From Domibacillus sp. DTU_2020_1001157_1_SI_ALB_TIR_016 (GTDB taxonomy: Bacteria > Bacillota > Bacilli > Bacillales > Domibacillaceae), in NCBI RefSeq assembly GCF_032341995.1, contig NZ_CP135439.1, forward strand, positions 2,935,501 through 2,999,500: a stretch of DNA of 64,000 nt, given 5' to 3'. The notes under the pieces were generated by a model. It had not been told where the DNA came from and searched no databases. It saw nothing but the letters and a program-made list of their open reading frames with translations. The position numbers were made by a program, and so were the translations under genes. Numbering within the stretch: the first letter of the stretch is position 1; each line of letters opens with the position of its first letter. This document shows positions 58,827 to 64,000 of this stretch, piece by piece.

Positions 58827-60293
58827 ATGAACGTGATCATTGAATTGTATTTTTTCCCGTGGGCTGCTTACGTGCTTTTCACATTGAACATCGTGCTCGC
58901 TTCAGCCATTATTTTTATGGAGCGGCGCGATGCAGGCGCAACATGGGCGTGGCTGATGGTCTTGTTTTTCCTTCCGCTTCTTGGTTTTGTTCTTTATCTT
59001 ATATTCGGACAGAATTTAAGCAGAAAGCGGTTATTTGATTGGGAAGACAAGAAAAAAATAGGACTTGAAGAACAAATCAGCCATCAAAAAAGAGCTATAA
59101 AACGCGGCATTTATCCGTTTGCCAACCCTCATACAAAAGAAAATACGAAACTTATTTCTATGCTGCTAAGCTATAATGACGCAGTTTTATCGGAAGATAA
59201 TCAAGTTTATATCTACACAGATGGCGCTGAAAAATTTGATTCTCTGATGAACGATATGCGCAGAGCCAAAAACCATATTCATGTTCAGTACTATATTTTC
59301 CGAAATGACCGGCTTGGCAAAGAGATTATTACTCTTTTAACGGAAAAAGCACTGACAGGTGTGGAGGTACGCGTATTATATGATGATATGGGTTCAAGAA
59401 CACTTCGGCGTAAACATTTTCGGAAGCTTATTGAAGCCGGCGGTGTGGTAGAGACCTTTTTCCCTTCCCGCATTCCCTTAATTAATCTACGGCTGAATTA
59501 CCGAAATCATAGAAAAATTGTTGTCATCGATGGACAGATCGGCTATGTAGGCGGCTTTAACGTTGGTGATGAATACTTAGGAAAGGACCCGGCCTTCGGC
59601 TATTGGAGAGATACTCACCTGCGTGTTGAAGGCAGCGCCGTTCATGCACTGCAGACCCGGTTTATTCTAGACTGGAACCAAGCATCTAAACGGCATGATT
59701 TTATGTACGATGAACGACTGTTCCCCGTGCCGGCCACAACCGCTGATACCGCCATGCAAATTGTGACTAGCGGGCCGGATTCAGAATGGGATCAAATTAA
59801 AAGCGGCTACCTTCAGCTTATCTCAACAGCAAAAAAGTCTATTTATATCCAGACTCCTTATTTTATTCCAGATGCGAGTATTTTAGACGCACTTCGTATT
59901 GCCGCTTTGTCTGGAATCGATGTAAAAATTATGGTGCCCAATAAACCGGATCACCCTTTTGTCTACTGGGCTACCTATTCTTATGCCGGAGAACTATTAA
60001 AAGCGGGAGCAAAAATTTATATTTACGATGACGGCTTTATTCATGCTAAAACCATTGTCGTAGATGAAAAGCTGAGCTCGGTCGGCACTGCAAATATTGA
60101 CGTCCGCAGCTTCCGTTTAAACTTTGAAGTGAACGCCTTTATGTATGATTATGAAACAGGCCGCCAGCTGGCAAAAATTTTCCGTCATGACATGACGGTC
60201 TGTTTTGAATTAACACCTGAGCTGTATCAGCAGCGCTCTCCTGCTATTAAATTCAAGGAATCTATTTCTCGGCTCCTATCGCCGATCCTTTAA
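58827..60293 (+). CDS. cls: Cardiolipin synthase
   Basis: 488-residue bacterial cardiolipin synthase, condensing two phosphatidylglycerols. Two N-terminal membrane helices (about 8-55) are followed by two HKD phospholipase-D motifs: HRKIVVIDGQIGYVGG (about 220) and HAKTIVVDEKLSSVGTAN (about 400). Several in-frame starts exist (TTG 58812, ATG 58821 and 58827); ATG 58827 has the best spacing from GGTGAT-like sequence. Divergent from the small basic gene. Confidence 0.93.
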   Translation: MNVIIELYFFPWAAYVLFTLNIVLASAIIFMERRDAGATWAWLMVLFFLPLLGFVLYLIFGQNLSRKRLFDWEDKKKIGLEEQISHQKRAIKRGIYPFANPHTKENTKLISMLLSYNDAVLSEDNQVYIYTDGAEKFDSLMNDMRRAKNHIHVQYYIFRNDRLGKEIITLLTEKALTGVEVRVLYDDMGSRTLRRKHFRKLIEAGGVVETFFPSRIPLINLRLNYRNHRKIVVIDGQIGYVGGFNVGDEYLGKDPAFGYWRDTHLRVEGSAVHALQTRFILDWNQASKRHDFMYDERLFPVPATTADTAMQIVTSGPDSEWDQIKSGYLQLISTAKKSIYIQTPYFIPDASILDALRIAALSGIDVKIMVPNKPDHPFVYWATYSYAGELLKAGAKIYIYDDGFIHAKTIVVDEKLSSVGTANIDVRSFRLNFEVNAFMYDYETGRQLAKIFRHDMTVCFELTPELYQQRSPAIKFKESISRLLSPIL

Positions 60294-60321
60294 AGAAGCG
60301 AAACTCGCTTCTTTTCTTTTT
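60294..60321 (+). terminator. Terminator after cls
   Basis: AGAAGCGA / TCGCTTCT with a 3-base loop followed by TTTCTTTTT. Confidence 0.85.
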
Positions 60322-60343
60322 GTTGAAATTTCGTAAATAAGTT

Positions 60344-60372
60344 TTGAACATTCTGTGAACATATGATATAGT
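60344..60372 (+). promoter_or_regulatory. Promoter of the 35-residue gene
   Basis: TTGAAC (60344-60349), 17 bp, TATAGT (60367-60372), a good sigma-A promoter 32 bases before the start codon of the small gene. Confidence 0.75.
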
Positions 60373-60403
60373 ATATTTACAAAATAATTACGAGGTGATT
60401 GAT

Positions 60404-60511
60404 ATGGATCAAGTACTTATGCGGCAGTTAAATAAACACGGGCTCGTTTTCGCGGTGGTCCATACGGCGTTTTTCTTAAACCTCGCTGTTGAATTTATGG
60501 TTTCCCGCTAA
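60404..60511 (+). CDS. 35-residue predicted membrane microprotein
   Basis: A complete small gene: ribosome site GAGGTGAT, ATG at 60404, stop 60511, its own promoter upstream and its own terminator downstream. The protein (MDQVLMRQLNKHGLVFAVVH then TAFFLNLAVEFMVSR) is one amphipathic/hydrophobic helix from residue 13 to 32. It was too short for usual gene calls. I do not know the family; its full set of expression signals makes it a likely real microprotein. Confidence 0.72.
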   Translation: MDQVLMRQLNKHGLVFAVVHTAFFLNLAVEFMVSR

Positions 60512-60515
60512 ATAT

Positions 60516-60551
60516 TAAAAGCTGCCTGCTCTATGCAGGCAGCTTTTTCAT
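60516..60551 (+). terminator. Terminator after the microprotein gene
   Basis: AAGCTGCCTGC / GCAGGCAGCTT with a 5-base loop followed by TTTTC. Confidence 0.88.
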
Positions 60552-60584
60552 TTGGTAAACTAAAAGAAAAAAGGCGGTTTATCC

Positions 60585-60767
60585 ATGAACAAGTCACAAA
60601 TTGAATATAAGATTCGAGAATTAAAAATGGACTATATGCGTGTACAAGGCGACATCGAAAAATTAGAATCTACCGGACACGGCGTATCAAAAGCAGAAGA
60701 AAGACTCGTTGAAATGGAAAAAGAGTTAAAAGAATTAAATAAACTGCTTTTAAAAGCGGAAAAGTAA
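60585..60767 (+). CDS. SE1832-like small coiled-coil protein
   Basis: 60-residue, highly charged, entirely helical protein with heptads from end to end (KIRELKMDYMRVQGDIEKLE). It resembles the SE1832 family of Firmicutes, of unknown function. Ribosome site AAAAAGGCGG. Single gene. Confidence 0.75.
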   Translation: MNKSQIEYKIRELKMDYMRVQGDIEKLESTGHGVSKAEERLVEMEKELKELNKLLLKAEK

Positions 60768-60825
60768 AATGGTCTTCCCTTTGTTTGATGATCCACACAG
60801 TTAAGGGATGGATCACAATACAACA

Positions 60826-60857
60826 AAAGCCGGCTCCTAAATAGGAACCGGCTTTTT
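60826..60857. terminator. Bidirectional terminator between small gene and speE-like gene
   Basis: AAAGCCGGCTCC / GGAACCGGCTTTTT with a 6-base loop between convergent genes. Confidence 0.88.
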
Positions 60858-60862
60858 CTTTA

Positions 60863-62404
60863 TTAATAATAGCGCCAAGATTTTTCATAAACTTCAATTA
60901 AATTTGGACGAATAAGGGTGTTCGGCTCAATTTGGGCCCCGCCTTCCATTTCTGCATCTTCGTCCTTCCCAAATTTCGTTAAAGCCGGCAGCAGGTCAGC
61001 TGTTAAATAGCGCGTATCTTTTATTAAGGACAGCCCTTCTACATCCATGCCCTCTCTTGATGCCAGCACATATCCCCACCCGCCAAAGCTTGGAATGTCC
61101 GCGTGCAGGTTTTCCGTTTTCAATCCGGCTGCCTGGATGGTCCGGTCAATGGTCCAATAAACTTGTGGTGCAAATACGGGACTTGTTGCCTGGACAATCA
61201 TCGCACCGTCTACCTGCAAGTGATTGCGGGCGAGAGAGTAAAACTCCTGGGTATATAATTTGTTCAGTGATTCATTGTTTGGATCCGGCAAATCGATAAT
61301 GATGACATCATAAAACCCCTCTGCTTTTTCTAAAAACTGAAAAGCATCCTGATTGACGATATCTACACGCGGATCATCAAGTGATCTCTTATTTAAATCG
61401 GTTAACAAGTGATTCGTACGTGCGGTTTCTGTCATGGCAGGATCAAGGTCCACAAGTGTAACACGACCAAGATCCTGATATTTCAGCAGCTCTCTTACTG
61501 CCAGTCCATCACCTCCGCCAAGCACTAAAACACGGTCGTGGCGGGCAGCTGCTGCCATTGTTGGATGGACGAGAATTTCATGATACCGGTGCTCATCGGA
61601 CGAACTGAATTGAAGCTGCCCATCCAAGTATAAACGGGTATCTCCCTGTTCCCTCGTTAAAACAATTTTTTGGTAAGCCGTTTGTTCCGAAAACACGACT
61701 GGATCTTTGTATAATTTCTGCTCAAAGTGAAATGCCGCTTCCTCACCAAAAAGAGCCCCGGCTGTTAAAATTCCTAAAAACGCAATGCCGCACGCCGCAT
61801 GAAGCTTAAATCGCTTTAATTCAGAACGAAATTGAAAAACAATCCACAGTGCGACCGCGATGTTGATTAAAGCGACAAGAAAAGACGTTTTTACAAGCCC
61901 AAAGTATGGCCGAAGCAGAAATAAAAACAACAGACCGCCAATTAAACCGCCGGCGTAATCGGAAAACAGCACTTTAGCTGCACTTTTTTGAAGCGACACA
62001 CCGATTTCATTTGCTTTCCGGATTAAAATGGGCAGCTCCACGCCCGTTAACGTTCCGACAAGCAGCGTTACACTGTATAAAAATAAAGCTTCTGTTCCTT
62101 CCGGCAAATAAGCCGTTACGCCAAATAGAAGAAGAGCTGAAAATCCGCCAACGATACCAATGCCGTATTCAATCCAAATAAACGAAGCAATTAAGCGGCG
62201 GGTTACTTTCTCGCTTATGTATGCGCCGATGCCCATTCCGGTTAAAAAAAGGGAGATGGTGAGTGTATACTGCTTCACTCCATCTCCTAAAATGTACGAA
62301 CCGAGTGCGCCGAACAGTACTTCAAAGATAATACCGCATATCGAGACAATGCCCGATGCATAATAAATCGACCGGCTTTGCCGGATGGAATGCTGTTCAG
62401 TCAT
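60863..62404 (-). CDS. Membrane-bound spermidine-synthase-like aminopropyltransferase
   Basis: 513 residues: seven or so N-terminal membrane helices (about 15-215) fused to a cytoplasmic SpeE-type Rossmann domain (about 230-510). The AdoMet-like site is VLVLGGGDGLAVRELLKY, and VIIIDLPDPNNESLNKLYT stands where the spermidine synthase DxxD/P loop lies. ATG 62404 is used, one codon inside a TTG, following AAGGCGGTG. Last gene of an operon with PspA, DUF4247 and DUF350. Spermidine or a modified aminopropyl product is plausible; no speD/AdoMet decarboxylase is in view. Confidence 0.87.
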   Translation of the reverse strand: MTEQHSIRQSRSIYYASGIVSICGIIFEVLFGALGSYILGDGVKQYTLTISLFLTGMGIGAYISEKVTRRLIASFIWIEYGIGIVGGFSALLLFGVTAYLPEGTEALFLYSVTLLVGTLTGVELPILIRKANEIGVSLQKSAAKVLFSDYAGGLIGGLLFLFLLRPYFGLVKTSFLVALINIAVALWIVFQFRSELKRFKLHAACGIAFLGILTAGALFGEEAAFHFEQKLYKDPVVFSEQTAYQKIVLTREQGDTRLYLDGQLQFSSSDEHRYHEILVHPTMAAAARHDRVLVLGGGDGLAVRELLKYQDLGRVTLVDLDPAMTETARTNHLLTDLNKRSLDDPRVDIVNQDAFQFLEKAEGFYDVIIIDLPDPNNESLNKLYTQEFYSLARNHLQVDGAMIVQATSPVFAPQVYWTIDRTIQAAGLKTENLHADIPSFGGWGYVLASREGMDVEGLSLIKDTRYLTADLLPALTKFGKDEDAEMEGGAQIEPNTLIRPNLIEVYEKSWRYY

Positions 62405-62416
62405 CAAAACACCGCC

Positions 62417-62812
62417 TTATGAAATCGAAGCGCCAATAACAAACGCCAGTCCGACTGAAACAGAAAAGGAAACAATTCCTACCGCAAGATTGCCTGATTT
62501 CAGCTGTTCTTCTACAGAAAAGCTTCTTGTCATCAGTTCAAACAAGATATACGCTGCAAGCTGCAGTACCATACCGAATAAACCCCATATAATCGTTTCT
62601 GTAATTGTATCGTTGTGAAAAATAGAAAAAGTAATAATAATACAGATGCCAATAATTTTCCCGCCGATTGACAGGGCAACGGCTGTATTGTTTCCTCTTA
62701 TTTCATCCCAGTCTTTATACTTTCTTGTAATTTGTTCAAAAACAATTAGTCCAACCACAACCACTGCAATGGCTACGATAAAATACAAAAATGTCAGTAA
62801 AAATGGATTCAC
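62417..62812 (-). CDS. DUF350 family membrane protein
   Basis: 131-residue protein with four membrane helices, no charged active-site motif. DUF350 (YjfL-like) proteins accompany PspA-type and ATP-grasp or aminopropyltransferase genes in several bacteria (family knowledge). GTG start with GAGGG upstream. Ten bases from the speE-like gene, 25 from DUF4247. Confidence 0.85.
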   Translation of the reverse strand: MNPFLLTFLYFIVAIAVVVVGLIVFEQITRKYKDWDEIRGNNTAVALSIGGKIIGICIIITFSIFHNDTITETIIWGLFGMVLQLAAYILFELMTRSFSVEEQLKSGNLAVGIVSFSVSVGLAFVIGASIS

Positions 62813-62837
62813 AGCTTCATTCCCTCATTTCGTTTCA

Positions 62838-63398
62838 TTATTTTCCTTCTCCCGGTCCGCCGCCGCGGAATGTCGAGCCACGGCCATAAGAGCCGTTAGA
62901 AAACGTCCCGCCTCCGTAATAACCGCCGCCTGAATAGCAGCCGCCATCGTTATACCGGCACCGGTTCGTTTGTGTCCGCTCCCAATTTGAACCAAAACGC
63001 CCATTCAGCAATGAACCGAGCAGCATACCTGAGAAAAAGCCGGGATTATAATGCGTACGAACAAATTCATCTTCTGCTACTTCCACAAGCGTGGAGCCCG
63101 GGTTATCGGGATCTTGCGTTAAAATAATAAATTCATTATTGTATACAAGCACCTGGCGGCCGTCCACTTCCTGGCCGATTTTTTCTGGCTGCTCTACATC
63201 AATCAGCTCAGCGGCCGTTTCCTGCAGGCTTTGATTCGTGCGGTAAAGCATCGCTTGATCGTTTGTGTTTGTATTGTTTTGCACAGCATCAACAAATGTA
63301 TAATTTTCATCAACATAGTCATCTGCTTCCTGCAGGCCGCAGGCAGCAAAAAGAAAAACCGATGCAGTGGTGACAATCATCCATTTTTTTATTTTCAT
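62838..63398 (-). CDS. DUF4247 lipoprotein
   Basis: 186-residue exported lipoprotein; lipobox FAAC near residue 19. A central globular domain precedes a strongly Gly/Tyr/Asn-rich C-terminal tail (CYSGGGYYGGGTFSNG). The domain matches DUF4247. The frame opens 13 codons earlier, but ATG 63398 follows GGAGTG and gives a normal signal peptide. Second gene after PspA in the operon. Confidence 0.85.
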   Translation of the reverse strand: MKIKKWMIVTTASVFLFAACGLQEADDYVDENYTFVDAVQNNTNTNDQAMLYRTNQSLQETAAELIDVEQPEKIGQEVDGRQVLVYNNEFIILTQDPDNPGSTLVEVAEDEFVRTHYNPGFFSGMLLGSLLNGRFGSNWERTQTNRCRYNDGGCYSGGGYYGGGTFSNGSYGRGSTFRGGGPGEGK

Positions 63399-63455
63399 AT
63401 GAAAACACTCCAAATGAACAGAAACGGCCCGCCGCAACAGGCGGACCGCGGTTCC

Positions 63456-64000
63456 TTATTCTTTTCCGAGCTTTTGCTTAAGTGCGGCGAGTTCGTCATC
63501 TACTGCGCTGTTTTTCTTTAAAGCAGCAAGTTCGTCATCAAGGCTACGCGAACCTGCACGCAAATCCTCTGACGTTTCAGCTTCTGCTTCATACTGCATC
63601 ACTTTTTCTTCCATACGCTCAAAGCCGCGTCTTGATTCATCCCCGCCGATAGAAGACATGGCGCGGTTCATCTTTGTGCGCGTTTTGGCCGATTCAGCGC
63701 GCGCTTTTAATGAATCTTTTTTCAGCTGCATTTCTTCATATTCACGCTTCATTTCTGCCAGCTTCTCACGAAGAACAGCCACATCCTCTGCCGCCTGCTT
63801 ATGTGCTTCTTTCATGGACTCCGCTTGCTTCGCATGATTGTTTTTATCCTCAAGCGCCCGGCGTGCCAGATCCTCATTTCCTGCTTCAAGAGCGTCAATG
63901 GCCTGCTGCTGGCGCTTTTCCACCATGCTGTTTGCGTCGTCATATTTTTTTTTCAGCATTTTTTCGTTGGCAAGCTGCTTGGCAACGGCTGTTTCCGCGT
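63456..64000 (-). CDS. PspA/IM30 family protein (N-terminus outside window)
   Basis: C-terminal part (about 181 residues) of a PspA/IM30/LiaH-type protein: a long charged helical coiled coil typical of this family, with KKYDDANSMVEKRQQQAID and RGFERMEEKVMQYEAEAET. The frame is open beyond 64000 (AETAVAKQLANEKMLKKKY at the edge), so the start is not visible. First visible gene of the operon with DUF4247, DUF350 and the aminopropyltransferase. PspA proteins bind and stabilise stressed membranes. Confidence 0.9.
   Translation of the reverse strand, partial: AETAVAKQLANEKMLKKKYDDANSMVEKRQQQAIDALEAGNEDLARRALEDKNNHAKQAESMKEAHKQAAEDVAVLREKLAEMKREYEEMQLKKDSLKARAESAKTRTKMNRAMSSIGGDESRRGFERMEEKVMQYEAEAETSEDLRAGSRSLDDELAALKKNSAVDDELAALKQKLGKE

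Overview
The window is a chromosomal segment from a spore-forming, Gram-positive member of the Bacillaceae. The gene order follows the Bacillus subtilis blocks ddl-murF-cshA-acpS-ydcC-alr-ndoAI-ndoA-rsbRSTUVW-sigB-rsbX-tex-sprT and tsaE-tsaB-rimI-tsaD-ydiF-rex-tatA-tatC-ydiK-ydiL-groES-groEL. Supporting signs are strong AGGAGG-type ribosome sites, TTGACA/TATAAT promoters, frequent GTG and TTG starts, a CIRCE element, a sigma-B promoter and Zur-type and GlnR/TnrA-type boxes. I cannot name the species.

Layout. Positions 1-1110: ammonium transporter (cut by the window edge) and its PII protein behind GlnR/TnrA-like boxes. 1290-3130: a DUF2188 protein, an HNH-like zinc protein and a NERD protein. 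3280-6340: MarR-controlled drug-efflux pair. 6400-11450: five-gene Nik/Opp-type ABC importer behind two near-perfect Zur boxes. 11700-13970: two overlapping ATP-grasp genes, the least conventional locus here. 14090-15640: guanine-riboswitch-controlled nucleoside transporter. 15870-17750: DUF4317 protein and an acidic orphan. 18000-27760: groESL, CPBP protease, Tat export, Rex, ABC-F, and the t6A/RimI operon, with a dense DnaA-box cluster between ydiF and tsaD. 27770-34290: tRNA-rRNA operon (10 tRNAs, 16S, Ile and Ala tRNAs, 23S, 5S, initiator Met and Asp tRNAs), all on the minus strand behind one strong promoter.

34330-51640 (minus strand): SprT, Tex, the complete sigma-B stressosome and partner-switching cascade, the NdoA/NdoAI toxin-antitoxin pair, Alr, a 153-bp tandem repeat, YdcC, AcpS, CshA, an esterase, MurF, Ddl and an unknown protein. 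Alr, Ddl and MurF together supply D-Ala-D-Ala to peptidoglycan.

51830-60510 (mostly plus strand) is an ion and envelope neighbourhood: MgtE, a CorC-like CBS protein with an unusual structured leader, a polysaccharide deacetylase, two DedA proteins, an MGDG-synthase-type glycosyltransferase, a diacylglycerol-kinase-like protein, cardiolipin synthase and two very small genes. 60860-64000 is a compact minus-strand operon of PspA, a DUF4247 lipoprotein, DUF350 and a membrane-bound spermidine-synthase homologue, probably a membrane-stress system; its upstream end lies outside the window.

The loci most worth following are the ATP-grasp pair divergent from the Zur-controlled importer, the SD-hairpin-TTG leader before the CorC-like gene, the PspA/aminopropyltransferase operon, the DnaA-box cluster and the 153-bp repeat.
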